Below, one piece after another: positions 35,846 through 48,207 of a stretch of 64,000 nt of DNA. Each line of letters opens with the position of its first letter. Within the stretch, counting starts at the first letter, position 1. Source of the DNA: Litchfieldella qijiaojingensis (GTDB lineage Bacteria > Pseudomonadota > Gammaproteobacteria > Pseudomonadales > Halomonadaceae); NCBI RefSeq assembly GCF_014651875.1, contig NZ_BMXS01000015.1, forward strand, positions 52,365 to 116,364, written 5' to 3'. The notes under the pieces are model-generated. The model saw only the letters and a program-made list of their open reading frames with translations. It made no database searches and was not told where the DNA came from. Made by a program: the position numbers and the translations under genes.

Positions 35846-35869
35846 GTTCGAACTACGAACACTTGTACG
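35846..35869. promoter_or_regulatory. PcaR-like operator between pcaR and pcaB
   Basis: Perfect GTTCG-AACTA-CGAAC (35846-35860) followed by ACTTGTACG. The part TACGAACACTTGTACG (35854-35869) recurs with one mismatch, inverted, before the flavoprotein operon. A palindrome plus a third half-site resembles the three-repeat operators described for PcaU and PobR in Acinetobacter. Confidence 0.75.
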
Positions 35870-35890
35870 ACTTATGGTGGAGAGCCCGAG

Positions 35891-37228
35891 ATGCCTGCTA
35901 CCTTGATCCAGCATCCTTTCATGAGTCAGGGGGCGCTAGGTGACTGTAACGCCGATGCCTTGGTTGGGGCCATGCTGGAGTACGAGCTGGGACTGGCCGA
36001 CGTTCAGGAGGCCCATGGCGCGCTGCCCGAGGGAACCCACCAGGCCCTGGCCAAACACCTGCATGGACATGCCTTTGATCTCGATGCCATCGCTTCGGGT
36101 ATCGCCAGCGGCGGCAACGCCGCCATTCCCTTCGTCAAGCAGGGACGTGCCGCCTTGCCGGCTGAGCTCAAGCGCTACTGGCATCAAGGCGCCACCAGTC
36201 AGGACGTCGTCGACAGTGCCCTGATGCTGCTGCTCAAGCCGCGCCTGGCCTCGATCGACGGTCTGTTGCAACGTTGCCGCAGCGCCGCCATCGTCCTGAT
36301 GCAGGCCCACGACGAGACGGTGATGGTGGGCCGCACCCTGATGCAGCAGGCATTGCCGATTACTTTCGGGGTCAAGGTCGCGCACTGGGCACTGGGGCTC
36401 GAGCAGGCACGCCGGCGCCTGCTCCCGCTGGCGGAAAGCGGCTTGCCGGTGCAGTTCGGTGGTGCCGTTGGCGTGCACTCCGGCTGGGACGATCTGGGGC
36501 TCGATTTCATGGATGCGCTGGCCGCACGGTTGGGATTGGCGGCACCGGTACTGCCTTGGCATACCGACCGGCAGCCGATCCATGCCCTGGCTACTGCCTT
36601 GGACGCGGTGGCTGGCGCGGCCGAGAAGGTAGCGCTGGACGTGGCTCTGCTGACCCAGACCGAGATCGGCGAGGTGGCCGAGCCTGGCGGCGAGGGCATG
36701 GGCGAGTCGTCGTCGATGCCCCACAAGCGCAACCCGGTGCGTTGTGCGCTGATTCGCGGTGCAGCTCGCCAGGTACACGGTCACGCCACGGTGATTCTCA
36801 ATGCCACGGCACAGCCTTTGGAACGCGGGCTCGGTGAATGGCATGCCGAATGGGCGCCGTTGATAGACAGTACGCTGCTGGTGGAAGGCGCGCTGGAGCA
36901 GCTTGCGGTATTGCTGGAAGGGCTGGAGGTACATCCCGATGCCATGCGGCGAAATCTGGAAATCACCGGCGGCGCGATCATGGCCGAGCCGGTATCGCGA
37001 CTGCTGGTGCCGATCGTCGGCCAGGACGCAGCCAAGCGCATCAGCGCCGAGGCCGCGGAGACGGCGCGCCGGCAGGGGCTGTCCTATGCCGAGGTATTGA
37101 AGGCCCACTCCGAGGTGAAAGGACGTGTCGAGGTCGAAGTATTGGAAGAAACGGCCTCCCCGGCATCATACATTGGTAGTAGCAAGGCTCAGGTCACAAG
37201 GGCCATTGCCTGGCTGAAAAACATCTAA
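35891..37228 (+). CDS. pcaB: 3-carboxy-cis,cis-muconate cycloisomerase
   Basis: 445 residues, aspartase/fumarase superfamily. The signature GESSSMPHKRNPVRC is near residues 271-285, and TSQDVVDSALMLLL near residue 100. It lactonises 3-carboxy-cis,cis-muconate to 4-carboxymuconolactone, the step after protocatechuate ring cleavage. It has its own operator region and its own terminator, so it is transcribed separately from pcaIJFLHG. Confidence 0.93.
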   Translation: MPATLIQHPFMSQGALGDCNADALVGAMLEYELGLADVQEAHGALPEGTHQALAKHLHGHAFDLDAIASGIASGGNAAIPFVKQGRAALPAELKRYWHQGATSQDVVDSALMLLLKPRLASIDGLLQRCRSAAIVLMQAHDETVMVGRTLMQQALPITFGVKVAHWALGLEQARRRLLPLAESGLPVQFGGAVGVHSGWDDLGLDFMDALAARLGLAAPVLPWHTDRQPIHALATALDAVAGAAEKVALDVALLTQTEIGEVAEPGGEGMGESSSMPHKRNPVRCALIRGAARQVHGHATVILNATAQPLERGLGEWHAEWAPLIDSTLLVEGALEQLAVLLEGLEVHPDAMRRNLEITGGAIMAEPVSRLLVPIVGQDAAKRISAEAAETARRQGLSYAEVLKAHSEVKGRVEVEVLEETASPASYIGSSKAQVTRAIAWLKNI

Positions 37229-37267
37229 CCGATTGTTACGTAAGAACTTCGCGTGTGGCGATATTCA

Positions 37268-37292
37268 GGGAAGGCTTGCCTTCCCTTTTTTT
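37268..37292 (+). terminator. Intrinsic terminator of pcaB
   Basis: Perfect 8-bp stem GGGAAGGC (37268-37275) / GCCTTCCC (37278-37285) with a 2-nt nominal loop and seven T. A strong terminator 40 bp after the pcaB stop. Confidence 0.9.
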
Positions 37293-37326
37293 GTGGTTTG
37301 ACGAAACAGTGATTGGAGATTAATTT

Positions 37327-37360
37327 GTTCGTATTACAAACCTATGTTCACTAGCCGAAC
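37327..37360. promoter_or_regulatory. Tandem PcaR-like operator before pcaIJF
   Basis: GTTCG-TATTA-CAAAC (37327-37341) and GTTCA-CTAGC-CGAAC (37346-37360), 19 bp apart, each one mismatch from GTTCG-N5-CGAAC. Position and tandem layout match the PcaR site I recall at pcaIJ of Pseudomonas putida. It is 78 bp before the pcaI start. Confidence 0.75.
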
Positions 37361-37437
37361 ATTGGCATCGAGCCAAGATGCAACGTTCGACCCTAGGGCT
37401 GGTGAATATCGTATCGACCACCAAGAGGCGAACCATC

Positions 37438-38256
37438 ATGGCCGAGTTCCTTAGCTTGCATGACGCGGTCGCGCGCTACGTCGAGGACGGCGCCACCGTG
37501 GCCATGGAAGGCTTTACCCACCTGATTCCCTTCGCCGCGGGTCACGAAGTGATCCGCCAGAAGAAGCGCGACCTGACCCTGATCCGCATGACCCCCGACC
37601 TGGTCTACGATCAGCTGATCGGGGCTGGCTGCGTGAAGAAGCTGATCTTCTCGTGGGGCGGCAACCCCGGCGTTGGCTCGCTGCACCGCCTGCGCGATGC
37701 CGTGGAGAAGGGCTGGCCGCACAAGATCGAGATCCTCGAGCACAGCCACGCCGCCATGGCCTGTGCTTTCGAGGCCGGGGCTGCCGGTCTGCCGCTAGCG
37801 GTATTGCGCGGCTACGTGGGCAGCGAACTACCCAACGTCAACGACCAGATCAAGTTCATCGAGTGTCCGTTCACCGGCGAGCGCCTGGCGGCGGTACCGT
37901 CGATTCGCCCGGACGTGTCCGTCGTCCATGCCCAGAAGGCCGACCGTAAGGGCAACGTGCTGGTGGAAGGCATCATCGGCGTGCAGAAGGAAGCCGTGAT
38001 GGCGGCCAAGCGCAGCATCGTCACCGTCGAGGAGATCGTCGACGATCTGAACACGCATCCCAATGCCTGCGTGATCCCCGGTTGGGCGATCAGCGCCGTG
38101 GTCGTCGCGGAGAAGGGTTCCGCACCCTCCTACGCGCATGGCTACTACGATCGCGACAACCGCTTCTACAAGGAGTGGGACGCCATCGCCCGCGACCGCG
38201 ATGCCTTCACGAAGTGGCTTGAGGAAAACGTCTATAACGCAGGAGGACAGTCCTGA
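37438..38256 (+). CDS. pcaI: 3-oxoadipate CoA-transferase, subunit A
   Basis: 272 residues, CoA-transferase family I of the glutaconate (GctA-like) type: FSWGGNPGVGSLHRLRDAVEKG and VVHAQKADRKGNVLVEGIIG. With PcaJ it moves CoA from succinyl-CoA to 3-oxoadipate. The start MAEFLSL was chosen because AAGAGG lies upstream and the longer frame would overlap the operator side. The last base of its stop is the first base of the pcaJ start. Confidence 0.9.
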   Translation: MAEFLSLHDAVARYVEDGATVAMEGFTHLIPFAAGHEVIRQKKRDLTLIRMTPDLVYDQLIGAGCVKKLIFSWGGNPGVGSLHRLRDAVEKGWPHKIEILEHSHAAMACAFEAGAAGLPLAVLRGYVGSELPNVNDQIKFIECPFTGERLAAVPSIRPDVSVVHAQKADRKGNVLVEGIIGVQKEAVMAAKRSIVTVEEIVDDLNTHPNACVIPGWAISAVVVAEKGSAPSYAHGYYDRDNRFYKEWDAIARDRDAFTKWLEENVYNAGGQS

Positions 38257-39032
38257 TGAGTCTCGAATATACCTCCGCGGAAATGATGACCGTCACCGCC
38301 GCGCGTGCGCTGGAAAACGGCATGACCTGCTTCGTCGGCATCGGCTTGCCCAGCGAGGCCGCCAACCTGGCGCGCCTGACCCATGCCCCCGAGGTGGTGC
38401 TGATCTATGAATCCGGCACCCTGCAGACCAAGCCGGATGTATTGCCATTGTCGATCGGCGATGGCGAACTGTGCGAATCGGCGCTGACCACTGTCTCGGT
38501 GCCGGAGATGTTCCGCTACTGGCTGCAAGGTGGTCATATCAGCGTGGGCTTCCTGGGCACCGCCCAGATCGACCGCTATGCCAACCTCAACACCACCCTG
38601 ATCGGCGACTACCATGATCCCAAGGTACGCCTACCGGGCGGTGGCGGGGCGCCGGAGATCGCCACCAACGCCCACGAGGTCTTCATCACCCTGAAGCACT
38701 CCAAGCGCACCTTCGTCAAGGACGTGGACTTCGTCACCACCCTGGGCTTCGGTCGTGATGGCAAGGGCCGCGACGGCGTGCCCAACATCGGCAAGGGCCC
38801 GACGCGGGTGATCACCGACCTGTGCGTGATGAAACCCGACCCCGAGACCAAGGAATTGGTGGTCGTGTCGCTGCATCCGGGCGTGTCCCGCGAGGACGTG
38901 ATCGAGGCAACCGGCTGGGAGATCCGCTTCGCCGACCAACTGGAGTCCACTCCCGAGCCCAGCGCTCATGAGCTTGAGGTGTTGCGCGAACTGAAGGATA
39001 GGACCGATCGCAAGCACGCAGGGGAGGTCTGA
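38256..39032 (+). CDS. pcaJ: 3-oxoadipate CoA-transferase, subunit B
   Basis: 258 residues, catalytic subunit. The nucleophilic glutamate is expected in [12 protein letters not shown] near residue 52, and the GGGAPEIA segment near residue 130 is a typical CoA-binding glycine loop. The start overlaps the pcaI stop (TGATG), showing coupling. It acts with PcaI in the cytosol. Confidence 0.9.
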   Translation: MSLEYTSAEMMTVTAARALENGMTCFVGIGLPSEAANLARLTHAPEVVLIYESGTLQTKPDVLPLSIGDGELCESALTTVSVPEMFRYWLQGGHISVGFLGTAQIDRYANLNTTLIGDYHDPKVRLPGGGGAPEIATNAHEVFITLKHSKRTFVKDVDFVTTLGFGRDGKGRDGVPNIGKGPTRVITDLCVMKPDPETKELVVVSLHPGVSREDVIEATGWEIRFADQLESTPEPSAHELEVLRELKDRTDRKHAGEV

Positions 39033-39041
39033 GGAGGCCGT

Positions 39042-40247
<1,206 letters not shown>

Positions 40248-40252
40248 TAAAC

Positions 40253-40331
40253 AAGAAGGAAGAGGGAAGGGATAAGACGGAAGAGAACGGTCACTGGATC
40301 CTCGAGACGCATAGCGTCTCTCTTCCTTCTT
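40253..40331. repeat. Large hairpin element between pcaF and pcaL
   Basis: AAGAAGGAAGAG (40253-40264) pairs perfectly with CTCTTCCTTCTT (40320-40331); inside lies a second perfect hairpin GAGACGC-ATA-GCGTCTC (40304-40320). A further copy of the arm motif (TTCTTCCTTCTT) follows at 40357-40368. It divides the pcaIJF part from pcaL-HG and may tune read-through or RNA decay; I suspect a dispersed repeat. Confidence 0.6.
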
Positions 40332-40423
40332 CTAGCTTCTAGGGGCGCAGCCCTGTTCTTCCTTCTTTCATGCATGTCCGCGCCGAAGCTTCGCTCGGCG
40401 CTTCGCTATGGGAGAGGCTCCAT

Positions 40424-41599
40424 ATGGCATTTCTGACTATCGATGGCCGCAGCGTCGCCTATCGCCTGCTGGGCGCCGAGGCGAATCCACTGGTGTTGCT
40501 GGCCCATCCATTGGGCATGACCCAGGCGGTGTGGGACGACATCCTGCCGACCCTGCTGCCGCGCTACCGGGTACTGACCTGGGACCTTCCCGGCCATGGC
40601 GCCAGCCAGGCCTGGCCCGAGAGTGGCGGCGAGATCACACCGGCCGCGCTGGCGGACGAGGCCCTGGCTTTGGCCGAGCATGCCGGGGCGTCACGCTTCC
40701 ACTTCGTCGGCACGTCGATCGGTGGTGTGGTCGGCCAGCAGTTGCTTGCCGAGCACGCCGAGCGTCTGCTCTCGGCAACCCTGACCAACACCGGTGCGGT
40801 GATCGGCACCAGTGAGCTGTGGACGACGCGTGCCGGGCGTGTCCGCGACGAAGGCTTGGCGGCGATTTCCGGCGAGATCGTGCCGCGCTGGTTTTCCGCC
40901 AAGCGGTTAAAGGCGGAACCGGCTCTGGAAAGCGGCTGGCGCACCCAGATGGCGCGCACCGATAGCGAGAGCTATGCGCGGCTGTGCGAGATGCTGGGAC
41001 GCACCGATTTCCGCAGCAAACTGAAAGGGCATGGAGTTGAAGTGCATCTACTAGGTGGCAGTGACGACGTGGCCACGCCCCCCGAAACCCTTCAGACCCT
41101 GGCCGCCGAATGCGGTGGAGCGCCGCTGGAGATCCTCGAGGGCTTCGCTCATGTGCCTTCGGTGGAAGATCCCGAGGCCATGGCCAAGCGTCTGCGCCTG
41201 TGGCTGACCAAGGATCGCCCGCAGGTCGGCGAGCAGGGCGTGTCCTATGACGAAGGTCTCGAGACCCGCAAGCAGGTGCTCGGCGAGGATCACGTCGCCC
41301 GGGCCGGTGCCGGGGCAACCAGCCTGGACGCGCCCTTCCAGCAGATGATCACCCGCCTGGCCTGGGGCGAGCTGTGGGGCAACGACGACCTGACTCGTCG
41401 CGAGCGCAGCATGATCACCACCGGTATTTTGGCGGCGCTGGGCCGCGAGGAACTGGAACTGCACCTCAAGACCGCCAAGCGCATTGGCCTGAGCGAAGCC
41501 GAGCTGCGCCAGGTGCTGATGCACGTGGCCATCTACGGCGGCGTGCCGGCGGCCAACCATGCCTTTGCCATGGCCAAGAAATTGGGCTGGGGCGAGTAA
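40424..41599 (+). CDS. pcaL: Fused 3-oxoadipate enol-lactonase/4-carboxymuconolactone decarboxylase
   Basis: 391 residues. Residues 1-260 are an alpha/beta hydrolase (PcaD) with [11 protein letters not shown], nucleophile elbow GTSIGG and the late His in [10 protein letters not shown]. Residues about 266-391 are a carboxymuconolactone decarboxylase (PcaC) with [24 protein letters not shown] core and [15 protein letters not shown]. The fusion (PcaL) catalyses two successive steps, 4-carboxymuconolactone to 3-oxoadipate. GGAGAGG precedes the ATG. Confidence 0.92.
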   Translation: MAFLTIDGRSVAYRLLGAEANPLVLLAHPLGMTQAVWDDILPTLLPRYRVLTWDLPGHGASQAWPESGGEITPAALADEALALAEHAGASRFHFVGTSIGGVVGQQLLAEHAERLLSATLTNTGAVIGTSELWTTRAGRVRDEGLAAISGEIVPRWFSAKRLKAEPALESGWRTQMARTDSESYARLCEMLGRTDFRSKLKGHGVEVHLLGGSDDVATPPETLQTLAAECGGAPLEILEGFAHVPSVEDPEAMAKRLRLWLTKDRPQVGEQGVSYDEGLETRKQVLGEDHVARAGAGATSLDAPFQQMITRLAWGELWGNDDLTRRERSMITTGILAALGREELELHLKTAKRIGLSEAELRQVLMHVAIYGGVPAANHAFAMAKKLGWGE

Positions 41600-41639
41600 C
41601 TTCGCCCGGATCCTCCTAGTCCCCATAGAGAAGACCGCT

Positions 41640-42380
41640 ATGCAAGACGATAACAAGCGCTTCGTGGAACGCGACCGTAACTGGCATCCCCCTGCCTATG
41701 CCCCTCGCTACAAGACCTCCGTGGCGCGCTCGCCGCGTCAGTCACTGGTCAGCCTGCAGAAGCCCAGCGTCTCGGAGCTCACCGGCCCCGACTTTCGCCA
41801 CCTGCGCATGGGGGCCCATGATAACGACCTGCTGCTTAACTTTCGTGAAAACCCCGCGCTCGAAGGACAGGCCGGTCTGCCGATCGGCGAGCGAATGATC
41901 ATGTTCGGCCGTGTGGTCGACCAGTTCGGCAAGCCGGTGCCGCACACCTTGGTGGAGATGTGGCAGGCCAACGCCGGCGGGCGCTACCGCCACAAGAAGG
42001 ACAGCTACCTGGCACCGCTGGATCCCAATTTCGGTGGCGTGGGCCGCTGCCTGACCGATGAGCAGGGCTGGTACCGTTTCCGTACCATCAAACCCGGGCC
42101 CTACCCTTGGCCGAACGACATGAATAGCTGGCGCCCGGCGCATATCCACGTTTCGGTGATAGGCCCGTCTATTTCCACCCGCTTGATCACCCAGATGTAC
42201 TTCGAAGGAGATCCGCTGATCCCGATCTGCCCCATCGTCCAGACCATCAATGACCCGGATGCGGTCGAGACCATGATCGGTCGTCTGGACATGTCGCGCA
42301 GCAATCCCATGGACTGCCTGGCCTACCGCTTCGACCTGGTGGTGCGCGGCGAGCTGCAGACCTATTTCGAGAATCAGTGA
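41640..42380 (+). CDS. pcaH: Protocatechuate 3,4-dioxygenase beta subunit
   Basis: 246 residues. Intradiol dioxygenase fold with non-haem Fe(III) ligands expected in [15 protein letters not shown] (Tyr) and [10 protein letters not shown] (two His). N-terminal [16 protein letters not shown] is the typical beta-subunit extension. It cleaves protocatechuate to 3-carboxy-cis,cis-muconate with O2. The start was set at 41640 ahead of this extension. Followed 16 bp later by pcaG. Confidence 0.95.
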   Translation: MQDDNKRFVERDRNWHPPAYAPRYKTSVARSPRQSLVSLQKPSVSELTGPDFRHLRMGAHDNDLLLNFRENPALEGQAGLPIGERMIMFGRVVDQFGKPVPHTLVEMWQANAGGRYRHKKDSYLAPLDPNFGGVGRCLTDEQGWYRFRTIKPGPYPWPNDMNSWRPAHIHVSVIGPSISTRLITQMYFEGDPLIPICPIVQTINDPDAVETMIGRLDMSRSNPMDCLAYRFDLVVRGELQTYFENQ

Positions 42381-42396
42381 CAGGGGGCGCAAGACC

Positions 42397-43029
42397 ATGA
42401 AACAGCCGAACACCGTACCCAGCAGCGAGCTGATGCTGCGCGAAACCGCTTCGCAGACCGCCGGTCCCTACGTGCATATTGGCCTGGCGTTGGACGTCGC
42501 TGGCCTGCCCGAGCGCGAGGAGGAAATCTGGAACCAACTGGCCAAGCCGGAAGCCGAGGGCGAGCATATCGAGGTGGTGGGTACCGTCATCGACGGTAAC
42601 GGCGACCTGGTGCGCGATGCCCTGATCGAGGCCTGGCAAGCCAATGCCAAGGGCGAGTACCAGCCCGAGTTCGACCTGCAGAAGCCGTTCAACAGCTTCG
42701 GGCGTACCGCCACCACCGCCTCCGGCGACAGCGAATGGACCCTGCATACCATCAAGCCTGGCGCCGTGACGCGCAGTGACGGCAAGGTCATGGCACCGCA
42801 CATCAACCTGGCGATCTTCGCCCGCGGCATCAACATCCACCTGCAGACCCGTCTCTACTTCGAGGACGAAACCCGGGCCAATGCCGTGTGCCCCGTGCTC
42901 AATGCCATCGAGTCGCCGGTGCGCCGCCAGACGCTGATCGCCAAGCGCGAGGAGGCCGATGGCAAGATCCGCTATCGGTTGAACATTCGCCTGCAGGGTG
43001 AGGGGGAAACCGTCTTTTTCGATTTCTGA
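42397..43029 (+). CDS. pcaG: Protocatechuate 3,4-dioxygenase alpha subunit
   Basis: 210 residues, the non-catalytic partner of PcaH in the (alpha-beta-Fe)12 enzyme. Alpha features: ETASQTAGPYVHIGLAL at the N-terminus, DALIEAWQANAKGEY and HINLAIFARGINIHLQTRLYF. It is the last gene of the pca operon; no clear terminator is seen before pyrG. Confidence 0.94.
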   Translation: MKQPNTVPSSELMLRETASQTAGPYVHIGLALDVAGLPEREEEIWNQLAKPEAEGEHIEVVGTVIDGNGDLVRDALIEAWQANAKGEYQPEFDLQKPFNSFGRTATTASGDSEWTLHTIKPGAVTRSDGKVMAPHINLAIFARGINIHLQTRLYFEDETRANAVCPVLNAIESPVRRQTLIAKREEADGKIRYRLNIRLQGEGETVFFDF

Positions 43030-43171
43030 GCCGGTATGGCCAGCATTGTGCCAAGCGCCGTCACTCCCAAAGGTGGCAGCGCATTCGTCGGGCGGCGTAA
43101 AATTGAGCCGCAAGGCCGAATCTGCTACTCTGTCGACCCATCCTGGCGCGGTTTCCTGCTGTGCCTTCTGA

Positions 43172-45715
<2,544 letters not shown>

Positions 45716-45727
45716 GCGGAGCCGTGA

Positions 45728-47074
<1,347 letters not shown>

Positions 47075-47085
47075 CTTCCCGCCCG

Positions 47086-47110
47086 GGTGAAGGCGCTGGT
47101 CGCCTTCACC
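47086..47110 (+). terminator. Hairpin after eno
   Basis: Perfect 10-bp stem GGTGAAGGCG (47086-47095) / CGCCTTCACC (47101-47110), 5-nt loop, followed by a C/T-rich tract without a long T-run. Probable 3' end of the eno transcript. Confidence 0.6.
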
Positions 47111-47196
47111 CCCTCCTTCCTCATCTCCTTTCCCCTCGATATGTCCGGGCGTCAGGCCGAGTGCAGTCCGTACCTTCTTCTTTCTGGCGTCGCTCT

Positions 47197-47236
47197 TGTA
47201 AGATATATCTTCATTTTTTGTAAGACATTTCCTACA
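47197..47236 (+). promoter_or_regulatory. Two GacA-type upstream activating boxes
   Basis: TGTAAGATATATCTTCAT (47197-47214) and TGTAAGACATTTCCTACA (47219-47236), starts 22 bp apart. They match the TGTAAG-N6-CTTACA box bound by GacA/UvrY response regulators (second box one mismatch, first two to three). They lie about 170-210 bp before the predicted start of the GGA-rich RNA, near the distance I recall for rsmY/rsmZ in Pseudomonas. Confidence 0.8.
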
Positions 47237-47407
47237 AATTTCCGTCGATCCTGACCATATTGATCAAAAAATGATCGATTTTTGCGTTGCAAAAACCTAT
47301 ATATAATTGATTTTTAAGATGTTTTATAAATTTGTGCCGTAACGAGTGCCTGTGAAGGCCACAACCCCCCCGGTTGAGAAGTCTTGCATAAATGCCACAA
47401 TGACATT

Positions 47408-47581
47408 GGGATTTGGAGAGGCGAGGAACGCTTTTCCGGCAGGATGCAACGGGATGCTAGTCGTGGTGCGCCAAGTGCGACAGGACGCCGCCTCTTGGCA
47501 GGGACGTCACCACAGGAGTTCGGGCAGAAGGATCTGCCCAAGGGAACGGCTGGGAGCGGGCGACCTTCGGGTCGCCTTTTT
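47408..47581 (+). ncRNA. csrB: CsrB/RsmZ-type CsrA-sequestering small RNA
   Basis: About 174 nt between eno and fdxA with no plausible gene. It carries eleven GGA motifs (GGGAT, TGGAG, AGGAA, AGGAT, GGGAT, AGGAC, GGGAC, AGGAG, AGGAT, GGGAA, GGGAG). One is shown perfectly in a hairpin loop: GGGCAGA-AGGA-TCTGCCC (47522-47539); another is in GCG-ACAGGA-CGC. It ends with a strong intrinsic terminator. A -35 TTGAGA (47374-47379) and -10 CACAAT (47396-47401, 16-bp spacer) predict the start near 47408; the exact 5' end is uncertain. Such RNAs bind many CsrA dimers and relieve translational repression; transcription is driven by GacS/GacA. csrA is at 57411. Confidence 0.87.
47559..47581 (+). terminator. 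Terminator of the CsrB-like RNA
   Basis: GGCGACC (47559-47565), stable TTCG tetraloop, GGTCGCC (47570-47576), five T. Oriented rightward. Confidence 0.92.
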
Positions 47582-47614
47582 CGTGTCTGCCGGCAAGAAC
47601 CGCCGGCCAAACGG

Positions 47615-47645
47615 AAACGCCGAATGTCATGGACATTCGGCGTTT
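47615..47645. terminator. Perfect 14-bp hairpin 3' of fdxA
   Basis: AAACGCCGAATGTC (47615-47628), loop ATG, GACATTCGGCGTTT (47632-47645). It can work for fdxA on the minus strand and also as a second stop for rightward transcripts. A smaller GC hairpin lies at 47590-47606. Confidence 0.8.
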
Positions 47646-47676
47646 GCGTATTCGGGATTGGTGGAGCTGCGTTTCC

Positions 47677-48000
47677 TCAGCGTTCCAGGTATTCCAGCTT
47701 ACCCGACTTCCCATCCCACTCTTCGGCGTCTTCGGGCGGGTCCTTCTTCTCGGTGATGTTTGGCCACACTTCGGCCAGTTCGGCATTGAGCTCGAGGAAG
47801 GATTTCTGGTCGTCGGGCAACTCATCCTCAGAGTAGATGGCCTCGGCGGGGCACTCCGGCTCACACAGCGCGCAATCGATGCACTCGTCGGGGTGGATGA
47901 CCAGGAAGTTGGGCCCTTCATAGAAGCAATCCACGGGGCACACTTCGACGCAGTCGGTGTATTTGCACTTGATGCAGTTTTCGGTGACGACGAATGTCAT
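47677..48000 (-). CDS. fdxA: Seven-iron ferredoxin FdxA
   Basis: 107 residues. Cluster motifs: [18 protein letters not shown] (3Fe-4S plus 4Fe-4S ligands) and [12 protein letters not shown], followed by the long C-terminal extension of the Azotobacter FdI/Pseudomonas FdxA type. It is an electron carrier in the cytosol. Its place beside mutS is conserved in Pseudomonas and Halomonas relatives. The upstream gap to mutS (48001-48207) shows only hairpins. Confidence 0.95.
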   Translation of the reverse strand: MTFVVTENCIKCKYTDCVEVCPVDCFYEGPNFLVIHPDECIDCALCEPECPAEAIYSEDELPDDQKSFLELNAELAEVWPNITEKKDPPEDAEEWDGKSGKLEYLER

Positions 48001-48130
48001 TGGTTCTCCCTCATCGTGATCGGCGCGGCGATACCGAACGCGCCGACACCTGGATAAGCCGGGTTATAAGCGGGTGCCAGTATTATAAGCCGCTATTCTA
48101 ATGGCGACACATTCTAGTCGCGCCACCAAT

Positions 48131-48154
48131 GCCTGGGCAAGCCACGCCCCAGGC
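48131..48154. terminator. Hairpin between mutS and fdxA
   Basis: GCCTGGG (48131-48137) pairs with CCCAGGC (48148-48154). It lies 54 bp beyond the mutS stop on the minus strand. T-run on neither side is strong, so it is a weak terminator candidate. Confidence 0.4.
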
Positions 48155-48207
48155 CGTTTCCAGACCGATTCGGCATGCTTTCATGCCGCTTTTCCTCATG
48201 CTGGTAG

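Noticed and set aside
47346..47836. Two plus-strand open frames crossing the eno-fdxA gap
   Set aside because: They cover the CsrB-like RNA and its terminator and run antisense into fdxA; no ribosome-binding site or similarity.
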